Source of the DNA: Aptenodytes patagonicus
Lineage: Eukaryota > Chordata > Aves > Sphenisciformes > Spheniscidae
Reading direction: 5' to 3'
Length of the DNA: 64,000 bases
Assembly (NCBI RefSeq): GCF_965638725.1
Contig: NC_134962.1
Location: forward strand, 2,177,501 to 2,241,500
The notes beneath the pieces were generated by a model. The model did no database searches and had not been told where the DNA came from. It worked only from the letters and a program-made list of their open reading frames with translations. The position numbers were made by a program, and so were the translations under genes. Below, in pieces: positions 33,801 to 46,207 of this stretch (positions within the stretch are counted from its first letter, which is position 1; every line of letters begins with the position of its first letter).

Positions 33801-36800
33801 TCTGATGTGCTCCTGGATAAGATGAAGGGAGCCGTTTGCTCCTTGCCCTGCCCCTTTTCTTGGTGACACAGATATAGGCCATGCAGCTCTTCCTCTGTTT
33901 TGGCGAAGGGAGGGGCAGTTTCCTGTTTTTATACAGAAATTAGATTGATCCAGGATGCCTTTGTGCTGCTGCTGGTCCTGATGCGCGCAGAGGGGCTAAC
34001 AGCGTACGTGGGCTCTGGGGCTTTTACTGCAGCTTTCCTGCTCGCTGCTAGCACCGAGCCTTTGACCCCCCCTGCACTGCACGGTGGCTAGAGCCTCGGG
34101 GTTGAGATGTACGGAGGCCCACCCCTGCAACCGGTGCAGGAGGCTCCCAAGCACCACTAACAAGCCTTTCCTGCAAAAAACAGGGTCTGCTTTTCCAGTA
34201 GCCCATTCCAGGGTGTCTGTAGGCTCCCAACACAGTAGTGCAGCTCCATCCCGCTCCAGCCGTGGGACTGCCTGTCCAAGGCCAGGGCTGTATCTGTCAT
34301 TAACATCCCAGGAATCTGCTCCAGGCAGGCAGGAATAAAGTTGAGAGACATGTTTACAACTGCTGGGGGCGGGGGGGGGGAGCGCATGCGGGGGAGCAGA
34401 CACAGCCCAGTGTAACGGTCTCATGGTCGAGCTGTCACTGTCAGGGAATTGGTCTTGAATTGGGAGAAATGGAGAGCAAGCAGCAAATTGGCTTTGCTCA
34501 GTGCTTTGGCCACGATTAATAAGGAGGGAACTGGGCAAAGGTAATGTATAATTAAGTTGGCCGATAGCAGAGTTCTGTCCAGAGCAGGAATGTGTTGTAT
34601 GCTGTCACGCTATAATTAGCAAGATTTTGTTATAGTGCTTTTCTTTTCCTTGAAGGATCCCAAAAAGCTTCACAAAATGCACTCGGTTAAAGTTGCCAGC
34701 TCCCCTCGGGGAAAAAGGCGCCACGTCTGCAGTGCCCTGATCCTGCGTGGTGGAACGGTCCAGGGCTGGCAGAGGGAGTAGGATAAGGCTTTTCCTTCAA
34801 AGACACCCAACTGGGAGACCCAGGGTCCCTTCTACCTGGGGTGACCTGTGAAATGGGTGATTTTGCCTGTGAGAAAGCTGGAGCATGGAGAGGTGAAGTG
34901 GCTTTCTAAGGTCACCAAGTGAGTCATGGGTAAAGCTAGGAATAGAAGCCAGCAGTCAGGCTCCCAGCTGCTGTACCTATGGTTATTTCTATTTATGCTC
35001 TTCACTTCTCTTGCCCGTGGTTTACTGAGTGCATTCCAAGAGTAATTTGCCTGCCAAACTTCCTCCCCTTTAAAACCAGAAATGGACAGATAAGATAGTA
35101 GAAGAAATCAGTTTAACTGCTGGTGTGTGCACGAACATACCTGAACCCTGTCCAAGTTATCAGCCAGGTTTTTTTTAATGCTCTTCCGGGGCAGGAGAAA
35201 TGCCTCCAGTCTCAAAGTGCCTATGGCAGTTTGCTGGCAGGATATCAGATGATTTATTTCCTTCACCTGTGGTCAAAAGGAGAAAAAATAAAAAAAAACC
35301 CAAAATAAAGAAGGCAATAGACATAGCAAAACCCAGTCAAGTGACTCCAATATAAATCCCATGACGGCAATAGGAGAATTGTGGCTCTGGGAATTAGAAG
35401 TTTAGACTGTAAACCAAAATAAAACTGAAACCCCAAATAAATGCTGCATTCTCCCCCAGTAAATTTTCCCAGAATGCCTTATCTACCTCTCAGTGAAGGC
35501 CTTGAGACTTTCTTCCATCAACTTGAGTTGTAAATCAGACTGGGCCCAAGGCCAGAGTATCTGAAAAGCCCTAACCCAGGGGGTAACAATTTGTCTCCTC
35601 AGTATTCTTGGGGTGAGCAGAATTAGACCGCTCTGTCAACTGGTGTTCAAAAGCAGCATAAAAAAGTTAATTCAGGTAGCAGAACTGACATGAAGTCAGA
35701 CTGTTATATCAAATGGAAGCATGGTGGTGGCATGAGCGACCAAAAATGCTATGCTGTATCTGCCAGTCTGCTGTCCGAAAGCAGGCACTGAGGATGGAGA
35801 CAGGCTTGCCTACTTTGTGACATGAGCTGTCGAAATTCACTCAAACTGCCCTTTGTCATGGATCAGCGGATGGGCTGCCCTTGTGCCCTTGCATCCCAGC
35901 ACAGCATCCCATCACTTCTTCATGCTTCTTGGCGCTCTCTGGTCTCTCCTCTCTCCTCTGTTTTCTTCTTTTTGCGTTTTGCCCTTTATTTTTCAATTTG
36001 CAATGCTTTTATTGCAGTCTCGTTTTACGGTTCTCTTCATTCCCTGACTTGAGCGGTGTTCTGCCGTGTAAGGCATGCAGAAGGTACTGCTGCTGGCGCG
36101 AGTCCCCTAGAAGAGCAGAGAGGTGCCTGGGTCACTAGACTGCCGTCTGAGCCTCAGGATGTGGCCGTGAGCTCTTCTCTCAGTGATCTGTGCCGTGGAA
36201 GCAGGGAGCTGCCTGATCTTTGACCAGGAGGGATTCAGCATTGTGTGGTTTTCTGCGTTTCTTCTGTTCTCTACTTTGCTGGATTCTTCCCAACCTTCTC
36301 TGGGATCTTTGCAGAGGGATCAGACTAGAATAATGTTGGTTTGGTCCCCAGATATCTTGTATACACAGGCTATCCATTTCTATGAGGCAACTTTCGCAGT
36401 GTCCCAGGCATAAAAGCTGACCTCTCCTCTTTGCCCTCGCGGTGATTCCCTGATGTTAGAGCTGATGAGGAGTGTACAGCCGAGCTCTCCCTCCTCCTGC
36501 CAGTCCTGGCTCTGCACTCTCGAGTTCCAGGTCCTTTCACGGAAATTAACGTTTACTTTAAGAACTAAAATAAACAAAAACAAATAAATCTCCTAACAAA
36601 ATAAGATCAATAAAAACATAGCCAAGTGCTTTGTTTTGCTTAGAAGATGCATCTTTGTGCATATCCACTTGTGTGTTGCCAAGTTTTGGAAATCAGCAAA
36701 GGCTGACATTGTTTACTGCAAATTAAAGACCCTCTGGAGACACTCTGTCTTGCTTTCCAGTGTAGCCTCGGGTTGGGGGAGGGAGGCAGTTGGACAGTAG

Positions 36801-38306
36801 CATAGAAGAAACCTTGTTCCAGTGTTGCTAACTATAGCATTAATTTCAGAGTCATAAATAACTTCAGTACCATGGTTACAGCACTAGCCAAGTATGATAT
36901 CATTTAGTTTAGGATTAGGGAAAAATATCTTCCTTGAGGCTGTGGGTTCTAAAATAAGCAACTTTTCCAGAATGGGTTTTCTCCCGAAGACTAAACACAG
37001 AAACTCCAGCCTGTAGCTGTAAATTAGAAGGATTACTTTGGTAAAACTGACTGGATGAGAAGTGTCAGCAGGTAAAACAGCTCAGAGGGTAGATTCTTCT
37101 AAGTTCCTCAGTGAATGACAGCCTGGCACTCTGCCGGTTTTCTTAGAAAACAGCACCCAGCACCTTCTGTGAATGAGAGCAAGCATAGTCTTTTCCAACC
37201 CGAGTTGTGTGTTATGGAGACATGCAGAAGCATAGGTCCCTTCAGAAATCAGATGCCCCTAATGACCATTAGAAAGATGGATTGAGAGATCGGCGCTGAC
37301 AGTTCCCATGGCTGCATGGGTAACATTATAGTAACTGCGCAAGCAAATGACAGCCAGTGTGCATCCATTGGTCCAGTCGAACAAACATCTGTGGTATTTG
37401 TATTACAAAATTTACACACAATTACATGCACGTACAATTCTGCAGGACCTTGGGAGCAACAGTGAAAGGCTGTTGTGAGAGAGATCCTGAATACGTGTTA
37501 CATATAGTACAGCTATAATGGACGACAACAAGAGCCTCAAATGGGACAAGGGGCTCATGTGAGGAGGCATAATAAGAGAAAATTTTATGGAGAAACAGAC
37601 ACTTTGAACACTGCAAAAGTGGTCATAGGTTGATGATACAGAAAGTCTGGCTCTAGGGCTCCTAGTTACAGAATGCTAGACCACACAACCCAAAGCACTG
37701 ATCCCATTCAAAATTGTTCAGAAAGTTATGACATTAAGTCTGTATTGGTAGGCTTTATGCCAGATTAGATATTGTCTTTCTTCCTGCTGCCGGCATAAAG
37801 CCAGCATAAACGCCGTATTATGTACTCTGGCTAATTCAACAGAAACATAATTGTGTGCCCAGGCATGATCTGGATTGAATTTGTCCTGCTAAATGATCCA
37901 GCAGTGCTCAAACCTGGTATAAAGGACCATAGAATTGTGGTACAAACTTCCATTTCAAATTTCATGTCTTCTCTAATGTAAGGCAAGAGAATTTTGCCAC
38001 ATGCAAACGTCTATGATAATCACTGAAATGTTTTCCCTCTGTTTAATGCCATTTCACAGCACAGATTAGAGGTGAAAAGCCGTAGAGAAACTTGAACGCA
38101 CGGAGAAAAAAGAAATGTACTTTTTATTTCTGCTCTTCCTGGTTCTAATCATACAGAGAACATCTGACAACTGACATTTCAGGATAGGCTGAACAAGTCT
38201 GATTGATACGCTGCATTCATTAGCCCCGCCTCTCACTGCTACAGCCTGATCCCTGCTGAGAGATCCTCTGGTGGTTAACTTGCCCCCAGCTCCTGATAGC
38301 AGAGGC
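27831..38306. other. Gene-poor stretch
   Basis: I find no supported exon on either strand. The AT-rich patch around 27990-28150 and the patch at 34500-34640 (TGTATAATTAAG, CTATAATTAGC) have the look of non-coding regulatory DNA. GC rises at 29.2-29.5 kb. If the vertebrate gene order holds, this is intronic or 5' flanking DNA of OPRL1. Confidence 0.4.
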
Positions 38307-38588
38307 TCAGGTTTTGGGGTGATTGCGGGCTTCTGCAGCTCTGAGCAGCCTGAAGACCCTGGCCTCTTTCTTTTGCTCTTTGTCTATGCTAGGCGTGGCT
38401 TCTTTGAGGTAACTGTTATCCATCATGAAGATGTGGGAGGCCGGCATGGTTTTCATTTTCTCGGCAGTGGACTCAGCAAATACCAGATACCTCGCCCTCT
38501 CTTGGGCTGTGTTAAACGGAGGGATGCTTTTGGTTTGGGAATAGTCCTCTGTGTGTGTGAATCTCTCTGTCTTGAAATCATCTTTATT
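38307..38588 (-). pseudogene. LKAAEAR1: LKAAEAR1-like exon, possibly decayed
   Basis: The - strand frame is open for 93 codons. It contains FNTAQERARYLVFAES (around 38470-38515) and, about 45 residues on, KEARVFRLLRAAEARN with LRAAEAR at 38345-38325. The spacing of a RARYLxF box and an LKAAEAR box is as I recall it for the LKAAEAR family (LKAAEAR1, formerly C20orf201), a testis-biased protein of unknown function. The strand and place match human synteny. The frame ends at TGA (38309-38307) five codons after the motif, where the family continues. In the next frame the codons read LSLCYQELG, resembling the expected continuation, so a frameshift is likely. A pyrimidine-rich acceptor at 38612 (TTTTTTCCCTTTAG) leads into the region, but that frame has a stop at 38591-38589, so the 5' border is unclear. 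It may be a pseudogene, a truncated gene or an assembly error. Confidence 0.6.
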
Positions 38589-41500
38589 TCAGCTGTGAAT
38601 TGCAAAGCAACCTAAAGGGAAAAAAGAGGAAGATGACAGGAGAATTATATTTGTGTACGAGGACAGAGGTTTCTTGAGTTACCTGGTATGCTTTACATGA
38701 AAAAATAGAAAGGCCATCTGGCCAAGGGAGTGGCTAGAAGAGATCTCACTGACATTAGTACTAATTTACAGAACCAATAGTTTCTTTAGTACGGCCAGTG
38801 AATAAAAGTATTGCTTTCAGGCTCAGAAGATACGCAACTTGCTTGTGGCTTTGATGCTGACCTGTCCTTTAACCCTAGCAAACTCAAATCTTTGTCATTT
38901 CTCATACTATGCCTGTTTCCTCCACCTTGATTGCAGGACATCTGTTCACTGCCTAATAATACAGGACCCTGAGCTACACTGGGATTTCTACCACCGCATA
39001 GGGCATCACTCTTACAATGACCCAGTCTTACTTTATCAGGGTTATTTAGAGCTTCACTGTTTTGTTCAAATCCTCTGCTGTCAGGGAAAAGAGTCAGGTC
39101 TGGTCCACTTGCGAGCTTTTGCAGGTAGTTGAGCTGCAATATGCCAAACAGCCTAGTCTGTATTTGGGATGGGGCCTGGATAGTCCAAGGAGCCCTCTCT
39201 CCTGCAAGGAGAAACCATCTGCCAGAGCTGTGCGTGTATCTCTACTTGGAAGCTCCTGGAAGCTGTTCTCAAGTGTAGTTTAGAAATATGCAGACAACTA
39301 CATATCACTACTGTTGTACTAAGACTGCCAACTGTGGGGTCAGGTTGTCCCTTTTGTTTTCCAGTAATTACTATTTTTAGTTCAGGTTTCATTCGAGTGT
39401 AACGTTTTTAGATGAGCCCAAAGGTCCTCTGGCTGTGCTCTGTACAGCTTCACAGAAGACAGATGGGGCATTACAGACACAGTGTACTTAGTCCCTGCCA
39501 CTTCATGAGATTCAAAGTCCAATTCAGTTGATTAACGAACGATGTGTTCAAGTTCTGAGAAAAGCTGTCTCTGGATGGAAGCAGAATACCTGCAGCAGAA
39601 ACACAGCTTAACAGGGAATAATTTCACCTGCACAGTAGAACAGGAAGATTGTAAAATGTTCAGGGATCACAGGGAAAGTCTGCCATGGCTTGTGTTTTGT
39701 TTTAGTAGCTCGGACCATGTCAGCTTGTCAAGTGTATCTTGAGAGATTCATGGCCCTCCTCAATTCCAAGGCAGTCTGTGACCTAAAACAAACCGAAATC
39801 TAAGGAAGGAACTAGGCGGCCAGGCACTGGCCAGAGTAAGTCAGCGCAGCTCCACAGTTCACATCAGCGGGGAAGCCGGGCCAGGCAGCGTTCCTGGAAC
39901 TGCGGTTCAATCTCAGTCCAAACGCCGAGGTCACCAGTGGCCGTCCCAGCTGCAGCGTGAACTGAGGGCATGAGTCAAAGCCACAAAAGGCTGCCAAGAC
40001 CTTGCCCAGTATAAAAAGCGCAAAGATGCTAGATACTGCCGTGCGTGGGCTGATTACTTCTGGCTGAAAGTGATGGAGAAGGTACAAGCCCATATATATT
40101 CTCACCTTCTACATACATTAACCAACTGTTCCTTGTAAGAGGCCTGGGAAGATCCCAAGTAGCACAATCCTCATTTTACTGAGGCCACAAAGGGTAATTA
40201 GCTGACTAAAGACTGCAAACATCAGCACCCATATTAAAACTGGGACTCGGAGAGTTCTTATGCTCATCCCTTGCTGCTGCTGTCGTGAACCTGTAGCATG
40301 CATGGCAGCTGGGGAGCACTGGCCAGAATCCTGACGTTGAGAAACCACAGCTCTCGAATAAAGGACTGCCACACAAACACGAAGGTCTCACATTTAGGAT
40401 GCTGTCACGACAGAGAAGCCCAGACAGGCAGGGTTAGGTCAACAACTTCTGAAAACAGTCTGTGTAAAATGGAAACTACTGTTGAATTTAGCTTGTTGCT
40501 ACCGAAACAGGTTCCTTGGAGTCATACCAGTATTCTAGAATAAAACCTGAAGTCTAGCTCCTGGTTTCAACCCTCAGTGTAAAACATAGCTGACTGCAGA
40601 TTAACACAAGGTGGCCAATGGCTGCAGGTGAAAATTATACTAAAGGTGGATTAAACACAGATATTATGGCTGAAATGTGGCGGGGTGCCTGCCGGAGCTG
40701 AAAGACCCGGGGAGAATGAGTACAAACCCATGGACGAACTATGGGAGCCGAGATTGTTTTTCACCGAGCCGTGTGAACCAAACCTGTCAAGTTTCACATG
40801 AAGGGCAGCCCGAGGCATACTCGTTTAGTTCTCAGAAACTGGAATTTGTGCATGAATATGTGACAGCCTGTGGTAACCAGAAACTATTCTTATCACAGGA
40901 AATGCTGTTGGTCCCCACAGCGACAGGAGCAACAAATGCATTTGGTCCCCACAGCGCTAACAAGCCTTTGACTTTGTCTATGCTACACAGATCCTCGGGT
41001 TTATTTCATTGATGGTGTTCTTAATAACAAAAGAGATTGAGTAAATTGGTTTGACTTTAAGCAGACAAGCCAACAAGACACGGAGAATAACATGTTCAGA
41101 GCAGAGGGATATGGTGGAGTCTAAGCAGTCTGCCTTTGCCTCAGCTGGCTTCTCCTTAGATTGATTTGTACCCAGATGAACATGACTAGCAGGAAGGTAA
41201 ATTGATTTAATTTACATATTAATACAAAAGAAGAAAGCTTAGGGTGTTTGGAGGGTTTATAACACACAATGGAAGGTGGGTGGCAGTTTAAGTGAGACTA
41301 AGAGAATCTAATTGAGTGTAAAGGAGGTTAAATTTCTGCCAAAGCTCAGTTTCAGGAGTTGCCAGAAGATGCCAACTTACCTCGATTTAGGATCCATCAA
41401 AGTAGTATTAGAGTTTGGCCTTAAGCATTGAGTAAGCAGCTTTACGTGCCTGTGAGAGGGAGTGCTATCCTAACAATAGCAGGAGTGGTGCATGGTGCAT

Positions 41501-41739
41501 GCAAATTATTCTGAATACATTTGCTCTTCACAGTGGATTTTGGATGAGGTTGGAAAGGAAATTAATTTATTTTTGAAATAAACCCAAGATGTTTGTAGTT
41601 ATTAAGATCAGTAAGTGATTTAAGTGAAAAATTAGCTCTTGTGCATGCAACAAAAACTTTGCTGTGCTGTATCTCAGAAAATACATTTTGTAACAGAGAT
41701 AGTGAATTTTGGGGTTTCTATGTTAACAATAACTGTATT

Positions 41740-41872
41740 TAAAAAAAACCCAAACCAAAACCAACAAACCAACAAAAAGCCAGTGAAATGATTTTGACTG
41801 TAAAGAGAAACAATTTGAATTCCAGGGGAAAAAAAAAAAAGAAAAAAAAACCCAAAGAAAAAAAGAAAACCT
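41740..41872 (+). repeat. A-rich low-complexity stretch
   Basis: Runs of A are broken by CCC and CCAAA words over about 130 bases, of the kind common in bird introns. Confidence 0.75.
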
Positions 41873-42777
41873 GTTAGAAAAATGCTTTAAAGAGGGGTTT
41901 TGTAAGTAGATACAAAAGAGAAGCTGCTAAAGACAGAAAATGGCTTTCTATAAATGAGGAATCCTTTCATTTGTACTGCTCTTACAAAACAACGCAGGAA
42001 ATCACACAGGATGCTGCTGACGAGAAGGAGGAAGTGGTTTTAAGGATGACATTGGACTCTGCAAGTGGGATGTCAGACACATCTAGGCGTATGTCTTTCT
42101 ACTGGTTAATACACCATGAACTGCTTCTGCTTTCTCTGCCTCTGCTGCCAGAGGAGCAGCGCTCATCACGATGAACAAGTCGGGGAGCTCTATTTGAAGC
42201 CTCTGTGGCTCATGACTAAACACGGCCAAACTGTCTCGTAATCTCTTGCTTCAGGGTGGTGTTGTTACAAAACCTGTTCAGGAACTGAAATTTTTGAAGT
42301 CTTACCGAGCTGTCTGGTGAAGGCCCCACCTACTCGAGTCCTGTTTGACTCAAGACACATCATGTGGGAAGCAAGCAATGCATGAGAAGGCCTTATTATA
42401 GAAATAAGGCAAAGTACTTGACTTCTGCAGAACTCAAGGCTGCCTTTGCCGTTTTTAAGCAGTTACAGTAAAGAAGATAATCCATGTTTATTGAGGTCCT
42501 TAGTGTGTTAGTTTCCTTTCGCCCTTGATGTGGTGTACAGGTTCAAAGGCACCAGCACAATATCTCTTTGCCTCAACAGAAGTTGCATGAAGTGGTTTCT
42601 AAGATTGCATGTGCACAGCCTTGCGTGATTGCTGTGATAGCATGTACATCTACCGTAACTGCAAATGAAAACAGTTTCAGTTCTAGCTAGTAATTAGCTA
42701 CAGTTTTGAATAAACTTAAAAATAACTGTGCACACAAATAACGCATACGGATGCACCTACAGGATTTGTGTACACAT

Positions 42778-42778
42778 T

Positions 42779-42809
<31 letters not shown>

Positions 42810-42812
42810 TTG
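42778..42812 (+). repeat. TG/TA microsatellite
   Basis: Alternating TGTG then TATATA steps over about 35 bases. Confidence 0.8.
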
Positions 42813-45048
42813 GCATGCTTTCAGTGAAGGTGCCTGTGTATTTCTGCATGGAGTCTATGTCCGTGCTTCTTTTACAGTATAGGAAATGTACCTCAGATTA
42901 TTTTCAGCTAATTTATATAGCTTTTAAGCAGTTAAGTTCAGGTCAGTAGCTATATGAAATTGAAAAAACTTGAATTTCTGTCAGTGCCCTTAAATAAATC
43001 CAAACTCAGAGTAAAATAGTTATTCATAAGACTCGCTCATAAATGGTTCGTTAAAACATTATATTGGTGAGCCTGTAACAAAATGCAGGCTTTCACCTCC
43101 GTGCTGTTTGTTCCTTCTGAACAGAAATTCAGGAGACTGACTCCACAGTCCTTAATTTAATCAGAGCCAGTGCAGATCTAGCTGCCTGTTCATGTGTCTT
43201 AACTCTCCAAACTCAGTAATGCATCAATGCTGTCAACTCCTGCTACAAAACTGAAACGTATTTTCCTGCTAAGTGTCACCTAAGCACCAGAGGGATGAGT
43301 CTCAGAGGGGAAAGAACCCCCCCTCAGATGTGTGGCTCAGAAGGTCCCTTGCTTCAGCGGCACCTGCTCTACCTGTCCTCATGCACATGAAATGTGCTGT
43401 GTGCCTCTGTCTTCCATGCAAAATGTCGCTTCATTTCCTGACTTCTATAGTGAAGCAAAAGAAGTCTTAAGAACTTTGAGGGGAAAAGCTTTTGCATCAC
43501 TAAGAAAATATTATGGACAAATAGGAATAAATATAGTCACGTTTTACATTTGCAATTTATAAAACACAATTTAAAATCTGCTGAAAAAAAAAGTACCCTT
43601 GCCTAGTAAACAAGGTCCACCTGCAGTTTGGCTTTTTAGTTTCAAGGTTTCTCTTTGCTGATGGAAGTGGCCTTCGAGTGGGTTAAAGGTCTATAAATGG
43701 CTGCACATTGAGGTTTAGCGCTTATCCAGTTTCTCAAGAGGAGGTCAGCCCTTGGTATTCGTGTGGTCCAAGGTAAAACAACAATGGTTTTCATGATGGT
43801 AGAAATGAGACAAGGGAGGTCCTCATTTTACACCACTCTAAAAATTGTCAAAGAGCCCCGGAGCAGGAAGACCTGGGGCTAAGCTTATCCCCTCAGATGC
43901 CTTTCCTGAGCTAGATCCATTCCCTGGGCAGAAAAGTGGAGAGCGAGGATTGCTTCAGTGCACTGCACTCCCAGACGGAAAACACTTTTGCAAATGAAGG
44001 AAAGATGGATTTCCCCCAAAACACTGTATCACACTTCCTAGGCTAGTGCAAAGTACTTCCCAAGACAGTCTGGGTCACTGCTGCTTCGGTGTGCATGCGG
44101 CCACACAAGTTCGATCTGAACACAGGCTCCCAGCGTGAGCATCGTGGCTGTCTTGGCTCCAACTGCTGGCTTTCCACCCTGGGGAAGTGTCAGGCTGAAA
44201 ACTTCTTGGAGGCACCCTGTGAGGCCCTGGGTATTGCCTGGGCGGGTGGAGGCCCCGTGGCCTCACAATCTGGCCCCCACACAAGGCTTGATTTTCAGAT
44301 GAGCTCAGCTGCCGTCTGCATGCTTGCTTGAGCGGCCACGCTTTGTAAACAGCTCAGCTCTTTAGAGACTGAACTGTCGAAAATCTGGTCAGTTGTGTAA
44401 CAAAAGGAGCTGCCACACACTAATTCATAGTCATTCGATCTCTAAGAAAAGCCACTTAGCAGATCTGGACAAGGGCTGAATCTGATAAGGAAAGAACTCA
44501 TTAAATTGATAGAATTAGAGATCTCTCTTAGCCTTCTCCCTGGCCTGTCATTTGCCACCTGTCACTCACTCTGTTGTTTCTGTAACTCAGAACGGTAGGT
44601 TTTGGGAGCAGAGATTGTGTCTTCCTACATCTTCTGCTTAAGGTTCTTTTAACATTACGTAATTACGAATAATACAGAGGGAATAGGGTATGAGAAGAGA
44701 GCTGCAGAAATCCAATTTTTGTGATGTTGCTCTTGACAGCAAAAAGCCCCTTCTATCTCAAGAATCCTTTATAGTAAGCACGTCTCCTAAATAAAACATG
44801 ATAAGACTCAAAAAAACCCCCAAACCCAGCAAAGTTCTCTAGAAAAACTCTGTAACTAACACATTGCTGGGGCCAACCACAGGCAACCTCACGGGCCCAT
44901 CTGTTGGCTCAGACGGTGCTAACTCTGCCTGAGAACAACCCCAACAGCAGGCATTTGGGTTCAAACACCACGAGTCCAATTTCCCATGGACACTGAAGAC
45001 ATAGGCCTGAAATATATATATATATTTTTAGATTATCTTTTTCCCCAG

Positions 45049-45312
45049 GAAGGCCCAGGAGAAATCGCAAATCGAGGAATGCAGCCTGGTTCAAAATTGT
45101 TGGGGAATTACCTTTTGAATCCTGATATCCCACAGTTCAGTGTCCTGGGAAAAGGCATCGCGGGGACCTCTCCCTGCCACCCGCATTGGGCTGAAATGCT
45201 GCATAACTGCAGACGCTCTTGCCCACCATTATCTGGACGATACATTTATGTAAAAAGAGAAAAAAAGGAAGCTCCTGCTCCTTTTTGGGGACGGGACCTG
45301 TCGCCCCGTTAG
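45049..45312 (+). other. Candidate + strand exon of unknown gene
   Basis: A good acceptor (TTATCTTTTTCCCCAG, ending 45048) opens a frame of 87 codons. It contains GMQPGSKLLGNYLLNPDIPQ and GRYIYVKREKKEAPAPFWG and ends at 45312. I recognise no family. It could be a 5' exon of a + strand transcript or a chance frame. Confidence 0.15.
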
Positions 45313-45639
45313 CAGCGTAGCCGCACCGTGGCACAGCAGCACCATGCAACACCCCTCCTCGCCACACCCGCCCACCCCAGGGTGGCAGCTCTTGCTGAGA
45401 TCCGTGCCAGCCGCACGGCGCGGCCCGCTGTGGCTCCCCACGCCCTGCCTTCCCCACACACAGATTTGGGGTTTCCTTTGAGGTCTAGACACGGTAACAG
45501 CACTAGCATCTTCCTGGCCAGCCCATCGCGGCGCTCAGTGAAGCAGGACTTGGGGTGGCCCTGGCCCCAAAGGGGTTATTTTCTGTCAGGGTTTTCCCTC
45601 CTCTCCCCTCCTCCCTGCCCCCCTGCTCCCTGAAGCTCC

Positions 45640-46090
45640 ACTGCTTCAGGGCAGCGCAAGGAGGCCTCAGGGCCTCGGGGGCGGCAGCGCGCTGGGCCGG
45701 GCGGCCTCTACGCCCCTCACCGTGACCTCTGTCCCGCCGGCCGGTCCCCCGAGGCCGGCTGGGGCTGTCGGTCCCCCCCGCGTCCCCGACGGCCGCTCTT
45801 ACCCGTCCCCCTTCCCGCCTGCGCGACCCGCCGCGGCCTGCTCCCGCCGCCTGTGTACGGGTGCTGCCATGGCTACGGCGCTGCTAGGCAACGCGGCCAC
45901 GTGACAGCGGCCGGGCCCCCCCCGGCGGGCGAGCGACGCCGACCGGCGGAGGGACGTGACTGAGAGGGCGTGGTTATACGAAAAAGAGGCGTGGCTGAAG
46001 GAGGGGGCGTGGCTCAGCGTTGCTACGGGAGCGGTTGCTAGGGAGAGGGCGGTGGGTGCCGGGGCGAGGCCCGGCCCGGCCCTCTGTGGC
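45640..46090. promoter_or_regulatory. CpG island promoter with RFX, E-box and KLF sites
   Basis: An isolated island in AT-rich DNA. An X-box-like imperfect palindrome at 45880-45892 reads GTTGCCTAGCAGC on the - strand, one base from the symmetric RFX site GTTGCCTAGCAAC. CACGTG lies at 45898-45903. Three GGCGTGG boxes lie at 45966-45973, 45987-45994 and 46005-46012, with GTTGCTA half-sites near 46019 and 46034. The X-box ends ten bases from a - strand ATG. RFX sites of this kind mark genes of ciliated and sperm cells. Confidence 0.65.
45803..45870 (-). CDS. Candidate first coding exon of a - strand gene (LKAAEAR1?)
   Basis: On the - strand GTAGCCATGGCA is a strong start context. The frame gives MAAPVHRRREQAAAGRAGG, then KGD plus two bases, and meets GACGG then GTAAGAG, a good donor. 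The basic, alanine-rich start has no family signature. Strand and position make it a candidate 5' exon of the LKAAEAR1-like gene 7 kb away, but phase could not be checked because the next acceptor is uncertain. The palindromic CCATGG also gives an 11-codon + strand ORF. Confidence 0.4.
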
Positions 46091-46159
46091 GCCTGGTCTA
46101 CCCCGCTGGCCCCCTGGGCTGGTCCCTCGAGCTCTCCTGGAGCCTTTATCATGATCCTG

Positions 46160-46207
<48 letters not shown>
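46160..46207 (+). repeat. (ATA)16 trinucleotide microsatellite
   Basis: Forty-eight bases of uninterrupted ATA units lie just upstream of the CpG island with respect to the - strand gene. Confidence 0.95.

Larger units (their letters stand above)
38589..45802. other. Stretch between LKAAEAR1-like exon and CpG island
   Basis: This would be intron if the two - strand islands belong together. It holds A-rich patches (41740-41872) and a TG/TA microsatellite near 42780-42812. One + strand candidate exon at 45049 is described separately. I recognise no other exon. Confidence 0.4.

Noticed and set aside
39812..40105. 97-codon - strand frame ending in a GC-richer patch, possible terminal exon
   Set aside because: The acceptor (CATGCCCTCAG) has a poor pyrimidine tract and the peptide resembles no family. 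It cannot belong to the LKAAEAR1-like frame because it stops before it.
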